Counted from the stretch's first letter, positions 39,598 to 49,110 are shown. The stretch: DNA of 64,000 nucleotides from Nocardioides sp. (GCA_020636915.1 JACJWV010000008.1:152939-216938); one strand, 5' to 3'. Program-made: numbers and translations. Notes: generated from the sequence alone by a model not told the origin.

Positions 39598-42389
39598 TGC
39601 CCCGCGGGGTTCGTGACCCGCACCTGCACCTGGGTCGAGCCGGGTTCGACCTGCTCGTCACCCGAGTAGGTCACGGTGAGGGTGTAGGTGCCCCGCTTGA
39701 GCGCCTTCGCCGGGAGCTGCACGACCGCGGCCCCGTCGACCAGGGTCGCCGTCCCGAGCACGCGGTGGTCGTCGAGGACGGTCACCGTGCCGGTCGGGGT
39801 CACCTCGTCGGCCGTCACCCGGACCGGGATCCGCACCGGCTCCTTGCTGTAGACCGCCTCGGAGTCCTCGGCCACGACCGTGGACGGCACCGGGCCGACC
39901 TCGGGCAGGTCCAGGCCGACGACCTCGGGGTCGTGGTCGGACGCCCGGAACTGGTTCGGCTCGTAGAAGTCGGTCGCGTTGTAGTTGAAGCGGCTGTACT
40001 CGAACGCCACCGACTCCTCGGCGTTGATCTGCCACACGTCGACCCCGGTCACCAGCGCCTCGGCGGCGTCGTTGGCCAGCACGTGGTCGAGCGATCCCGA
40101 CAGGCCGTCGAAGGAGTAGGTCGCCTCCCCCGGGCTCGTGGTCGACTCCAGGTTGGTGTAGCCGTGGGCGTAGAGGACCTGCAGCGGGTCCTCCTGCGTG
40201 TAGGAGTTGAAGTCGCCGGTGAGGAAGACCGCGTCGGTGCCCCGGTCCGCGGCGAACTGCTCCGCGAACGGCCACAGCGCCTCGGCCTGGGCCACCCGGT
40301 CGGCGGTCGCGTTGCCCTGACCGTCGGGGTCGGGGGTGCCGGAGCCCTTGGACTTGAAGTGGTTGACGATGACGGCGAACGCGTCGGCGTCGGGAGCGCC
40401 CTTCCGCTTGAAGGCCTGGGCCAGCGGCTCCCGCGCGTTGGAGAACGCCGGGCTGCCGACCAGCACCTCCGACGCACCCACGGGCCGCACCACGGCCGGT
40501 CGGTAGATGAACGCGGTGCGGATCACGTCCTGCTCGGCCACCGGCGGGAGGTCCGCCGCGTCCGGCGAGGGCACGAAGGCCCAGGTGCCCGCTCCGGCGT
40601 CCGCATTGAGGGCGTCCACCAGCGACGACAGGGCGTCGTCGCGGTCGGGTTCGCCGAGCGCCACGGAGTTCTCGATCTCCTCCAGCGACACGATGCCCGC
40701 GCCGAGCTTGTTGATCGCGGCGACGATCTTGTCGCGCTGACGCTGGAGGTCGTCGTCCTCGGCGGCGCCGCGCGGACCGGTCGGCCCGCAGTCGTCGACG
40801 GTGTCGTGGTTGCCGGCCCGGTCGTCGTAGTACGAGCAGGCGCCCGGGTGGGCGGCGTCGTAGGCGACGCCCGTCGTGTTGAAGTAGTTCAGGACGTTGA
40901 ACGTCGCCAGGCGGACGTCGCCGCCGACGTCCCCAGGCGCCTGGTTCTCGGTGCGGGTGTTCTCGAAGGTCGCCACCTCGGCGCCGCTGTCGGTCACCTG
41001 GTGGGTGGGCTGGAACTTCCAGGTGCTGTTGCGGTAGTCCAGGACGACCGGTCCGGTGAACGTGACGGCGGCGCCGACCCGGATCGGGTTGGCCTTCGAC
41101 AGCCACGGCAGCGGGATGTTCCGCGCGTCCTGCGGCTGGTCGGGCCGCGGCAGGAAGTTGATGCTCGCCCCGTCGTCGAGGACGACGCCGCGGTCGGCGT
41201 TGTCGGCCTCGATCGCTGCGATCGCGGGGTCGTCCTGGGCGTCCGCGACGTCGGTGGGCTGGATCAGCGGGTGGTCGCCTGCGGCGAGCCCGATCTCGGC
41301 GTACTGGTTGGTCGAGTAGGTGTCGGTGACGGTGAAGTCCCCGGTGGGGGCGAAGAGCTCCCCCTCGTGGGCCTCGCGGTCCGCCGCCGCGGGCACGCTC
41401 GTCGCGAGCGGCTGGACCGGCGGCAGCGGGTCCGCGAGCGCGGTGACGGTGGGCGAGCCGATCTCGGTCAGCCCGCCGAACTCGCTGACCGTGCCCTTGA
41501 CCTGGACCGAGTCGCCGACGGCGACCTGGGCCGCGGAGATCGAGCCGTACACGTAGACCGCGTCGGAGGCGCCGGGCGTCGCGTCTGCGGCGCTGCCGCC
41601 GGTGCCGCCCGTCTGGAGGTAGAAGCCGTTGAAGCCGCCGGTCGGGTAGGCCGCGGTGACGACGCCCCGCGTGACGACCTGCTGGTTGGTCAGGGGGGAC
41701 GTCGACCCGGTGCCCTGGATCTGCGCGATGGTCGCGTCGACCGATCCCGTCGGCGGGGTGCCACCGCCGTTGACGGCGTCCGGGGTCGGGGTGCCGGCCT
41801 TGAAGTCGGCGCTGTTGACGTCGGTGTCGGTGCCGGTGGCGTTGCGCTGGAGGCTGGCAGTGACGCTGTTGCCGGTCGCGGCGGTCCCCTCCGGGGAGTT
41901 GCTGGTCCCCCAGCCGAGCTTGTCGACGACGTTCGGCGAGGACGAGGGGTCGACGGCCGTCGTGACGCTCGCGAGCGTGATCGTGCCGCCCCCGGCGCCC
42001 GGGTTGAGCGACGAGGTCTGGTCGACGCCCGGAACCGCTACCCCGTTCGAGCCGTTGCTGCCGCCCTGCAGCGTGAAGTACCCGCCGGCCGGGACCGAGC
42101 CCGTCAGCGGCACCGTCGTCGTGGAGGCGCCCGAGCTGGCCGGGGCGCGGTACTGGAGGGACAGGCCGCCGAGGCTGATCGCGGACCCGGTCGGGTTGAA
42201 CAGCTCGACGTACTTGTTGGTGTAGGTCGCGTTCGCCGAGCCGCCGTTGACGTAGGCCTCGCTGATGACGAGGCCGGTGCTGACGGCGGCGGCAGGGGCG
42301 GACGGGAGCAGGGTGGTGCCTGTGACCGCCGCGGCGAGGCCGGCGGCAGCCGCCAACGCCCGTCGCGACGCCCGAGAAGCCTGGGACAT
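39594..42389 (-). CDS. ExeM/NucH-type extracellular endonuclease
   Basis: This 931-aa secreted nuclease has a signal peptide (residues 1-35, ending APAAA), a lamin-tail domain (about 36-145, SEAYVNGGSANATYTNKYVE), an OB-fold region (about 215-330), then an endonuclease/exonuclease/phosphatase domain starting RLATFNVLNYFNTTG, with VSLEEIENS, VIVNHFKSKGSG, LTGDFNSYTQEDP and ASDHDPEVVGL. The end is an Ig-like domain (GTVTVLDDHRVLGTATLVDG). No sortase or S-layer anchor is seen. It probably degrades extracellular DNA, feeding the neighbouring 5'-nucleotidase. Confidence 0.95.
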   Translation of the reverse strand: MSQASRASRRALAAAAGLAAAVTGTTLLPSAPAAAVSTGLVISEAYVNGGSANATYTNKYVELFNPTGSAISLGGLSLQYRAPASSGASTTTVPLTGSVPAGGYFTLQGGSNGSNGVAVPGVDQTSSLNPGAGGGTITLASVTTAVDPSSSPNVVDKLGWGTSNSPEGTAATGNSVTASLQRNATGTDTDVNSADFKAGTPTPDAVNGGGTPPTGSVDATIAQIQGTGSTSPLTNQQVVTRGVVTAAYPTGGFNGFYLQTGGTGGSAADATPGASDAVYVYGSISAAQVAVGDSVQVKGTVSEFGGLTEIGSPTVTALADPLPPVQPLATSVPAAADREAHEGELFAPTGDFTVTDTYSTNQYAEIGLAAGDHPLIQPTDVADAQDDPAIAAIEADNADRGVVLDDGASINFLPRPDQPQDARNIPLPWLSKANPIRVGAAVTFTGPVVLDYRNSTWKFQPTHQVTDSGAEVATFENTRTENQAPGDVGGDVRLATFNVLNYFNTTGVAYDAAHPGACSYYDDRAGNHDTVDDCGPTGPRGAAEDDDLQRQRDKIVAAINKLGAGIVSLEEIENSVALGEPDRDDALSSLVDALNADAGAGTWAFVPSPDAADLPPVAEQDVIRTAFIYRPAVVRPVGASEVLVGSPAFSNAREPLAQAFKRKGAPDADAFAVIVNHFKSKGSGTPDPDGQGNATADRVAQAEALWPFAEQFAADRGTDAVFLTGDFNSYTQEDPLQVLYAHGYTNLESTTSPGEATYSFDGLSGSLDHVLANDAAEALVTGVDVWQINAEESVAFEYSRFNYNATDFYEPNQFRASDHDPEVVGLDLPEVGPVPSTVVAEDSEAVYSKEPVRIPVRVTADEVTPTGTVTVLDDHRVLGTATLVDGAAVVQLPAKALKRGTYTLTVTYSGDEQVEPGSTQVQVRVTNPAGH

Positions 42390-42443
42390 GAGAACCTTCC
42401 GAGATCCGAGAGTGCGGAGCGAGTGTGGAGAGGTGGTGCGGGA

Positions 42444-42478
42444 GGCGTCGGGGCCGGCGGGGTGCCGGCCCCGACGCC
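42444..42478. terminator. 15-bp-stem hairpin between nucleotidase and nuclease genes
   Basis: GGCGTCGGGGCCGGC pairs perfectly with GCCGGCCCCGACGCC around a 5-nt loop. It lies 42 bp after the nucleotidase stop and 55 bp before the nuclease start, so the two genes are probably separate transcripts or attenuated. Confidence 0.85.
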
Positions 42479-42519
42479 GGGGCGCTGCGCGGGTCCGTGG
42501 CGGGACCCGGGGTCGGCAG

Positions 42520-44838
42520 CTACTTCTTGCGGACGACCTCGACGGTCACCTTGGTGCGGGACGCCTCGGTCGAGGCGTTGCCGAGGTAGGCGACGCGCAC
42601 GGTCCTGGTCCCGACCCGGCCGAAGGCCGGCAGCCGCACGGACGCCTTGCCGTCGTGGAGCCGCGCCGTCCAGCTCTTGCCGCCGGTGCGGATCTCGACC
42701 TTGCCGGACGCCGGGGCGCCGCCCGCACGGACGGTCACCTTCACGGTGGGACGCGTCTTGTGGGCCACGACCTTCTTCGGGGTCACCTTCGCGGCGACCG
42801 CGGACGCGGCCTTCTCGAGGGTCACCGGGACCCGCACGACCGTGCCAGTCTTGTCGCCGGTCACCGTCAGGGTCCGGTCGCCGCCGGGGAGACCGGCCGG
42901 GAGGGTGAGGTCCACCGACGCCTTGCCGGCCTCGTCGTCCGTCGCGCCGGGCGCGACGGTGTTGTCCACCGGGAAGGTGCCGAGCTCGTGGTCACCCAGC
43001 GACACGGTGACCTCGGAGTCCTGCACGTCGCCTGCACCGGTCATCGCCAACGACGACAGGTCGAACGCCAGGGTGTCGCCCGGACCGTACGACGCGGGCG
43101 CGTCGGTCGGCCACGTCACGCCGACGGCGTGCTGGGAGCTGTCGACCGCCAGCGGCTGGTCGGAGGCGAACTCCGCCATGTAGTCGACCATGCCCTGCAG
43201 GTCGGTCTTGCCGGTGTCCTTGCGATCGGTGCCGTTCTTGAACTCACCGAAGTTGTCGCCACCGGTGGACAGGAAGGAGTTCACCGTCACCGAGTAGGTC
43301 GCCCCGTCGGTGACCGGCGACCCGTCGAGCCACATGCCGGTGACCTCGTGGGCCGCGGGGTCGTAGGTGTAGGTGAAGCCCTTCGACGTGCCCAGCCGCA
43401 GGAACGGCCGCGAGGAGCCCTCCGGCTGCCACTGCTGCTCGAGCACGGTCTCGATCTGGGCTCCGGTCATGTCCATGTTGACCAGCGTGTTGGCGAACGG
43501 CTGGACCGTCGCGGCCTGCTTGTAGGTCAGCTCGGTCGGGTAGCTGTCCGGCGTGTTGCCCACCATGTCGGCGCGGAGGCCGCCGGGGTTCATGAACGCG
43601 ATCTGCGCGCCGCCGGTGGTCTCGGACTCGGTCGCCCAGCGCTGCGCCTCGGCGACCAGGTTGCCCAGGGTGGACTCGCCGCCGCGGTTCTCCTCGAAGC
43701 CGCTGCTGTCGGCCTTGGGCCGCGACGCCCGCTTGAACGGGCCCGCGATGTCACCGAGCGGCACGGCACCCAGGACGTCGGCCTTGGCCTTCGCGTCGTC
43801 GACGATCTGCTGGACCTCGGGGTCGTTGGGGTAGGTGCCGGTGTTGAGGTTCAGGTTCTGGTTCGTGACGGCGAGGACGGCACCGGTGTCGGGCTCGACC
43901 GAGAAGTCGAGCTTGTTGAGGAACGCGCCGTACTGGCCGGCGGAGACGACCGGGCGGTCCTTGACCACGTGGGTCGGGTCGCTCGCCCAGTCGGCGACGG
44001 GGAACGAGCAGCTGTAGTTCAGGTGGGTGTGGCCCGAGATGATCGCGTCCACGTCGCCGTCCACGCCGTTGATGATGGAGCCGAAGTCCGACGTGGGGTC
44101 GTCGTCCATCGTCGCGCAGTCGGTCGACGGGGCACCCTCGTGGACGAGCAGGACGACCACGTCCGCGCCGTCGGCCCGCAGCTTCGCCGCCTGCTCGTTG
44201 GTGGCGTCGACGATGTCGGTCACCGTGAGACCCTCGATGCCACCGGGGCTGACCAGCTCCGGGAGGTGCTCGGTGACGGCCCCCACGAACCCGACCGTCA
44301 CACCAGCGACGTCCTTGGTCCACGTCGGCGCGATCTCGTCCGCGTCGCCCGGCTCGTCGATGTTCGCCGCGATGTACTGCCACATCGCGCCACCGGTCGG
44401 GTTCGTGGTCGCGTCGTACGGCGCCATCACCCGGTCGACCAGGTCGTCGTAGCCCTGGTCGAGCTCGTGGTTGCCGACCGCGGAGACGTCGAGGTCCATC
44501 GCATTGAAGATGTCGATCGTCGGCTTGTCCTCGTCGATGAACGACTCGAACGTCGTCGCGCCGATCAGGTCGCCGGCGGCGGCGAAGATCGTGTTCGGGT
44601 TCTCCGCACGGAGCTGGTCGACCGCGCCGGCGTACTTCGCCGCGCCGGGGATGTCGCGGTCCGGCAGCAGCCGGCCGTGGAAGTCGTTGGTCCCGATGAT
44701 CTGGATGTCGACGGGTGCGCCGGGTGCGGCGGCGTGGGCCGGCGAGCTGACGAGGGTGGCGGACGACGCGACGAGCGCGAGACCGGAGCTGGCGACGAGG
44801 GCGCGGACGCCCCGTCGCGCCCGAGAACTGGGGGGCAC
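42520..44838 (-). CDS. Secreted bifunctional metallophosphatase / 5'-nucleotidase
   Basis: This 772-aa secreted enzyme is of the UshA/5'-nucleotidase family. The signal peptide is about residues 1-37 (SPAHAAA). The metallophosphatase domain has GTNDFHGRL, AAGDLIGATTF, GNHELDQGYDD and SGHTHLNY. The nucleotidase C-terminal domain has NPGGLRADMV and VNSFLSTGGDNF. A C-terminal ~190-residue tail of Ig-like repeats ends in VEVVRKK. It dephosphorylates extracellular nucleotides. GTG 44838 is preceded by GAAAGG. Together with the nuclease it could scavenge phosphate and nucleosides from DNA. Confidence 0.95.
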   Translation of the reverse strand: MPPSSRARRGVRALVASSGLALVASSATLVSSPAHAAAPGAPVDIQIIGTNDFHGRLLPDRDIPGAAKYAGAVDQLRAENPNTIFAAAGDLIGATTFESFIDEDKPTIDIFNAMDLDVSAVGNHELDQGYDDLVDRVMAPYDATTNPTGGAMWQYIAANIDEPGDADEIAPTWTKDVAGVTVGFVGAVTEHLPELVSPGGIEGLTVTDIVDATNEQAAKLRADGADVVVLLVHEGAPSTDCATMDDDPTSDFGSIINGVDGDVDAIISGHTHLNYSCSFPVADWASDPTHVVKDRPVVSAGQYGAFLNKLDFSVEPDTGAVLAVTNQNLNLNTGTYPNDPEVQQIVDDAKAKADVLGAVPLGDIAGPFKRASRPKADSSGFEENRGGESTLGNLVAEAQRWATESETTGGAQIAFMNPGGLRADMVGNTPDSYPTELTYKQAATVQPFANTLVNMDMTGAQIETVLEQQWQPEGSSRPFLRLGTSKGFTYTYDPAAHEVTGMWLDGSPVTDGATYSVTVNSFLSTGGDNFGEFKNGTDRKDTGKTDLQGMVDYMAEFASDQPLAVDSSQHAVGVTWPTDAPASYGPGDTLAFDLSSLAMTGAGDVQDSEVTVSLGDHELGTFPVDNTVAPGATDDEAGKASVDLTLPAGLPGGDRTLTVTGDKTGTVVRVPVTLEKAASAVAAKVTPKKVVAHKTRPTVKVTVRAGGAPASGKVEIRTGGKSWTARLHDGKASVRLPAFGRVGTRTVRVAYLGNASTEASRTKVTVEVVRKK

Positions 44839-44978
44839 GGTACGGACCTTTCGGAGGGGGTGACGCCGCTACCCAACCTCATCGGGCCGGAGGAAATCCA
44901 GATTTCAGGTGAACGGGTTGCAACGACTCCGGCACCGGACGCCTCCGACCGCACAGAGATTGGCCGAAAGGGTGAGAC

Positions 44979-45593
44979 TCAGGAGGTCCGCAGGGACGCG
45001 CGCTGCTTCCAGACGTCGCGGTAGAACTCCCAGCCGGACCACAGCGTCAGCGCCACCGCGACGGCCAGGCACACCTGGGCGGCGTAGTAGAGCACCTCGC
45101 ACGGCACCTGCAGACCCGAGGGCAGGTCCGGGTCGCGCAGCGGGAGGCAGAGGAACCCCAGCGCGATCGCCTGGAAGGTGGTCTTGATCTTGCCGAGGTC
45201 GGCAGCCGCGATGACGACCTTCTTCAGGATCGACAGGCGCAGCAGGGTCACGCTCCACTCGCGCGCCAGGACCAGGATCGTCACCCACCACCAGATGTCG
45301 CCGACGATCGAGAGCCCGATGAACGCCATCCCGGTGATCGCCTTGTCGGCGATCGGGTCGGCGATCTTGCCGAAGTTGGTCACCAGGTCGTGCTTGCGGG
45401 CCAGGTCGCCGTCGATCTTGTCGGTGATCATCGCGACCACGAACAGCACGCTCGCGACGCAGCGCCAGGTGATCGAGTCGCCGCCGTCGACCAGCAGGGC
45501 CCACCCGAAGAACGGCACCATGACGATGCGAAGCGTCGTCAGGACGTTGGGCACGTTCCAGTTGCTGGGCTGGGTCCGTGTCGTCTCCGCCAT
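44979..45593 (-). CDS. pgsA: CDP-diacylglycerol--glycerol-3-phosphate 3-phosphatidyltransferase
   Basis: This 204-aa CDP-alcohol phosphotransferase in the membrane makes phosphatidylglycerophosphate, the precursor of phosphatidylglycerol and cardiolipin. The signature D-x2-DG-x2-AR-x8-G-x3-D-x3-D is met by DKIDGDLARK followed by TNFGKIADPIAD. It has NVPNVLTTLRIVMVPFFGWA at the N-terminus and about five membrane segments. The rimO stop overlaps its ATG (TGATG), so pgsA follows rimO in one operon, as is common in actinobacteria. Confidence 0.95.
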   Translation of the reverse strand: MAETTRTQPSNWNVPNVLTTLRIVMVPFFGWALLVDGGDSITWRCVASVLFVVAMITDKIDGDLARKHDLVTNFGKIADPIADKAITGMAFIGLSIVGDIWWWVTILVLAREWSVTLLRLSILKKVVIAAADLGKIKTTFQAIALGFLCLPLRDPDLPSGLQVPCEVLYYAAQVCLAVAVALTLWSGWEFYRDVWKQRASLRTS

Positions 45594-46993
45594 CACAGGA
45601 CCCGAGCGTAGAGGTCGACGCCCTCGGAGCCGATGACCTCCGCCTCTACCAGGTCCCCGACACCCACCCCGCCATCGACGATGTAGGTCGAGCCGTCGAC
45701 CTCGGGACCCTGGTGCGCGGCGCGACCCTCGACCGTGCCGCCGGAGACCGACTCCACGAGCACCTGGACCGTCTCACCGACCCGCTCGGCGGCGCGCTGG
45801 GAGGTGAGCTCCTCGACGAGCGCGCCCACGTGCTCGGCACGCGCGCGGATCTCGTCGTCGTCGAGCTTGCCGTCGTACGACGCCGCCTCCGTGCCGTCCT
45901 CGTCGGAGTAGCCGAAGACCCCGGTGACGTCCATGCGCGCCGCGACCAGGAAGTCGCAGAGCGTCTGCAGGTCGTCCTCGGTCTCGCCGGGGAAGCCGAC
46001 GATCACGTTGCTGCGCACACCCGCCTCCGGTGCGAACGACCGGACCTGGTCGAGCAGGCCCAGGAAGCTGTCGGGGTCGCCGAAGCGGCGCATCCGTCGC
46101 AGCACCGTGGCGCTGGCGTGCTGGAAGGACAGGTCGAAGTACGGCGTCACGCCGGGCGTGGTCGCGATGGCCTCGACCAGCCCCGGCCGGGTCTCGGCGG
46201 GCTGGAGGTAGGAGACCCGCACCCGGTCGACCCCGTCGACGGCCGCCAGCTCCGGGAGCAGCGTCTCGAGCAGGCGCAGGTCGCCGAGGTCCTTGCCGTA
46301 GGAGGTGGAGTTCTCGCTCACCAGGAACAGCTCACGCGCGCCCTCGCCGGCCAGCCAGCGCGCCTCCTGCAGCACGTCGCTGGGGCGGCGGCTGACGAAG
46401 GACCCGCGGAACGCCGGGATGGCGCAGAAGGAGCACCGCCGGTCGCACCCGCTGGCGAGCTTGAGCGCGGCGGTCGGGCCGGCGTCCAGGCGACGGCGCA
46501 CGGACGCCGGTCCCGAGGCGTGCCCCGGGACCGGCGCCGTGGAGAGCGAGCGCTCGACCGGGGTGATGGGCAGCAGCAGCCGCCGGTCCTGCGGGGTGTG
46601 GGCGGGCAGGGTCTCCCCCGCCACGACCGCGCGGAGCCGGTCGGCGATGTCGGGGTAGTCGTCGAAGCCGAGCACCGCGTCGGCCTCGGGCAGCGAGTCG
46701 GCGAGCTCCTTGCCGTAGCGCTCGGCCAGGCAGCCGACGGCCACCACGGCCTGCGTGCGGCCGGACGACTTCAGGTCGGCCGCCTCGAGCAGGGTGTCCA
46801 CCGAGTCCTTCTTGGCCGACTCGACGAAGCCGCAGGTGTTGACGACGACCGTGTCGGCCTCGGACGGGTCCGCCACCAGGCGGAAGCCGTCGGCGGCCAG
46901 CCGGCCGGCGAGCTCCTCGGAGTCGACCTCGTTGCGGGCACACCCCAGGGTCACCATGGCCACCGAGAGCAGGTCAGGAGCGTCAGTCGTCAT
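45593..46993 (-). CDS. rimO: Ribosomal protein S12 methylthiotransferase RimO
   Basis: This 466-aa radical SAM enzyme adds a methylthio group to an Asp of ribosomal protein S12. The N-terminal UPF0004 domain has cluster cysteines in LGCARNEVD, NTCGFVES and VGCLAERYG. The radical SAM motif is CDRRCSFC. The C-terminal TRAM domain ends VDLYARVL. ATG 46993 was chosen; GTG 46999 is six bases upstream in frame. No good Shine-Dalgarno is present and a weak TACTCG box lies near 47000. Upstream is the 32-bp-period repeat array, which separates it from the RodZ-like gene. Confidence 0.95.
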   Translation of the reverse strand: MTTDAPDLLSVAMVTLGCARNEVDSEELAGRLAADGFRLVADPSEADTVVVNTCGFVESAKKDSVDTLLEAADLKSSGRTQAVVAVGCLAERYGKELADSLPEADAVLGFDDYPDIADRLRAVVAGETLPAHTPQDRRLLLPITPVERSLSTAPVPGHASGPASVRRRLDAGPTAALKLASGCDRRCSFCAIPAFRGSFVSRRPSDVLQEARWLAGEGARELFLVSENSTSYGKDLGDLRLLETLLPELAAVDGVDRVRVSYLQPAETRPGLVEAIATTPGVTPYFDLSFQHASATVLRRMRRFGDPDSFLGLLDQVRSFAPEAGVRSNVIVGFPGETEDDLQTLCDFLVAARMDVTGVFGYSDEDGTEAASYDGKLDDDEIRARAEHVGALVEELTSQRAAERVGETVQVLVESVSGGTVEGRAAHQGPEVDGSTYIVDGGVGVGDLVEAEVIGSEGVDLYARVL

Positions 46994-47052
46994 GATCACC
47001 CGAGTATCCCCGCTCCCCCGCCGCTGAGCCGAATCGGCCACCGGTGATGGCC

Positions 47053-47257
47053 GAGTCGGCGCCAACTGCTCGCTCAGGACCGCCGAGTCGGCGCATCCTG
47101 CCCGCTCGAGACCGCCGAGTCGGCGCACGTTGCCCGGCCGGCGTGCAAGACGCGCCGACTCGCGCCCGGCCCGCGTGCAAGACGCGCCGACTCGCGCCCT
47201 CTCGGCGTGCAAGACGCGCCGACTCGCGCCCTCTCGGCGTACAAGACGCGCCGACTC
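47053..47257. repeat. 32-bp-period repeat array with orientation switch
   Basis: The 10-mer GAGTCGGCGC occurs at 47053, 47085 and 47117 on the plus strand, exactly 32 bp apart. Its complement GCGCCGACTC occurs at 47152, 47184, 47216 and 47248, again 32 bp apart. The last three units are almost identical over the full 32 bp (GCGTGCAAGACGCGCCGACT and on); the first three are more degenerate. Because 32 is not a multiple of 3 the array is not a coding repeat. It fills the gap between rimO and the RodZ-like gene. Confidence 0.9.
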
Positions 47258-47265
47258 GCGCCCTC

Positions 47266-49110
47266 TCAGTCCGCGGCGGCGAAGGTGTTCTGGGCGGGCT
47301 GGCCGTCGGCACCCAGCGGACCGCGGTCCTGACCGTCGACCGTGATCGTCAGGCCGCCGTCGGACGACTGCACCCGCACGGGCGGGGCGGCCTTCACGGT
47401 GCGGCTGTCACCGAAGGCGAGGTCGCCGTTGAAGACCACCTCACCGGAGCCGTCGCGCACGACCACGTGCGCCCCACCCGAGGCGGCGTCCAGAACCACC
47501 GGGACCGCGGGACCCAGCTTGGTCGAGCTCGACGGCGATCCGTTGAGCACCGGCTTGGAGTGCAGCTCGACCGGGCTGTCCATGATCAGCCGGGCGATCG
47601 ACCAGGCGAGCACCACGGCCATGACCGCGGCGACCAGGACCGACCAGTTCGGGCCCCCGCGGGTGCCGCGGATCGGCCCGTTCTCCCCCGTCGCGAGCTC
47701 GGCCTCGAAGACCCGGCGCGCGTCGATGGGCGCGTCGGCGTACCGCTCGTCGTACGACGCCAGCAACGGTGCCGCGTCGACACCCAGCACCCGGGCCAGC
47801 GTGCGCAGGTGGCCGCGCGCGTAGAAGTCGCCGCCGCAGGGCGCGAAGTCGTCGACCTCGATCGACTCGATGACGTGCGGACGGATGCGGGTGCGGTCGG
47901 CGAGCTGGTCGACCGTCAGGCCCAGGCGGGTCCGGGCCGCGGCGAGCTCGGGGCCGACGACCGGGTCCACGGCCGGGGCCGGTGCCAGGTCGTCGATGAC
48001 CAGCGGCTCGACCGCCGGACCCGGGGTCGCGATCGGGCTGACCCGGTCGCTCCAGACCACGGTGTCCTCCACCAGGTCCACGCTGCCGGGCCGGCGCAGC
48101 TCGCGACCCTCGGGGAGCCGGGACGCGTCGTCGTCCTCCTCCACCGGGTCCGTCTTCAGCGCGGCGGCGCCATCGAAGCGCACCTCGGAGCGGACGCCCG
48201 TGACGGCGTCGCGCAGCGGCCACGGGGTCGCGCTCGCGACCAGGGGCGGCAGGGCGACGGTCGACTCGGGGCCGTCCTCGGGGCCGTCCTCGGGGCCGTC
48301 CTCGGGGCCGTCCTCGGCCGCGGCCGGAGGCTCGTCCTCCGACACTTCCTCGGAGGGCTCGCGCCGCAGGCGCAGGTGGTCGGCGACGAACCCGATGCCG
48401 CGTGCGATCGCCGGCCGCGGGTCGCGCAGCACGCGGTGCTCGGGCCGGGTCTCCTCGTCGTCGAGCTCGTCCTGGTCGTCGAGCTCCTGGTCGTCGAGCG
48501 CGTGCTCCTCGTGCTCCTCGTGCTCCTCGTGCTCGTCGAGGTCGGGGTCGAGGTCGCGGTCGTGCTCGGCCTGCTCGTGCGTGTCCTGCTCGTCGTGCTC
48601 CGGGTGCGCGGGGACCACCTCGAGCACCAGGTCGGGATCGCCCGCGAGCCGCTCGAGCGCCAGGGTCAGGTCCCCGTCGGCGCCCAGCACCCGGGTCGAC
48701 AGCGAGAGCGGCACGGAGACCGGTGCGGCCGCGTGGTCACGGGGCACCAGCACGACGCGACCGTCGTGGAGCAACCCGCGGCGCGGCTCGTGCTCCACCA
48801 GCTCCACGTCGCTCCACGGCAGTCCGTGCCAGGTGCGCCCCTTGCGCAGCCGGACACCCTGGTCGTCGACGACCAGCAGCGGCACCCGGGCGTCCAGCAG
48901 CGACTGGAGGTGGGCGGCGGCGATGGCGCCGGTGACCAGCACCAGCGCCCAGTCCAGCCACCCGCCGCCCCCGACGGCGCGCGCCAGGTAGGCGATCGCC
49001 ACGATCGACGCGATCCCGCCCACCGCGGCCGCCAGCCGGGCGTCGGTCCGCACCTCGACCGGGGCCACGGCCTCGGTCCTCTCCTGGACGTCTGCGCTGA
49101 GGTTGCTCAC
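47266..49110 (-). CDS. RodZ-like helix-turn-helix membrane protein
   Basis: This 614-aa protein has two N-terminal membrane segments (about 25-65) followed by a PH-like region (LLVVDDQGVRLRKGRTWHGL). A long acidic low-complexity part follows, with HEEHEEHEEH and EDGPEDGPEDGP repeats. Next come a Xre/HTH_25 domain (ARTRLGLTVDQLADRTRIRP), one membrane helix (WSVLVAAVMAVVLAWSIARL) and an extracellular DUF4115-like domain. The last three parts match RodZ, a cell-shape protein linking MreB to the wall, but the N-terminal half is extra. ATGA overlap with the ftsK stop. Confidence 0.88.
   Translation of the reverse strand: MSNLSADVQERTEAVAPVEVRTDARLAAAVGGIASIVAIAYLARAVGGGGWLDWALVLVTGAIAAAHLQSLLDARVPLLVVDDQGVRLRKGRTWHGLPWSDVELVEHEPRRGLLHDGRVVLVPRDHAAAPVSVPLSLSTRVLGADGDLTLALERLAGDPDLVLEVVPAHPEHDEQDTHEQAEHDRDLDPDLDEHEEHEEHEEHALDDQELDDQDELDDEETRPEHRVLRDPRPAIARGIGFVADHLRLRREPSEEVSEDEPPAAAEDGPEDGPEDGPEDGPESTVALPPLVASATPWPLRDAVTGVRSEVRFDGAAALKTDPVEEDDDASRLPEGRELRRPGSVDLVEDTVVWSDRVSPIATPGPAVEPLVIDDLAPAPAVDPVVGPELAAARTRLGLTVDQLADRTRIRPHVIESIEVDDFAPCGGDFYARGHLRTLARVLGVDAAPLLASYDERYADAPIDARRVFEAELATGENGPIRGTRGGPNWSVLVAAVMAVVLAWSIARLIMDSPVELHSKPVLNGSPSSSTKLGPAVPVVLDAASGGAHVVVRDGSGEVVFNGDLAFGDSRTVKAAPPVRVQSSDGGLTITVDGQDRGPLGADGQPAQNTFAAAD
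48268..48315. repeat. Four perfect 12-bp repeats in the RodZ-like gene
   Basis: GGGGCCGTCCTC is repeated four times, encoding EDGP units on the minus strand. A second repeat, GTGCTCCTC three times at 48502-48528, encodes HEE units. Both are multiples of 3 and can vary in copy number without breaking the frame. Confidence 0.85.

Noticed and set aside
47053..47257. CRISPR array
   Set aside because: Period is only 32 bp, there are no unique spacers, the orientation switches, and no cas genes are nearby.
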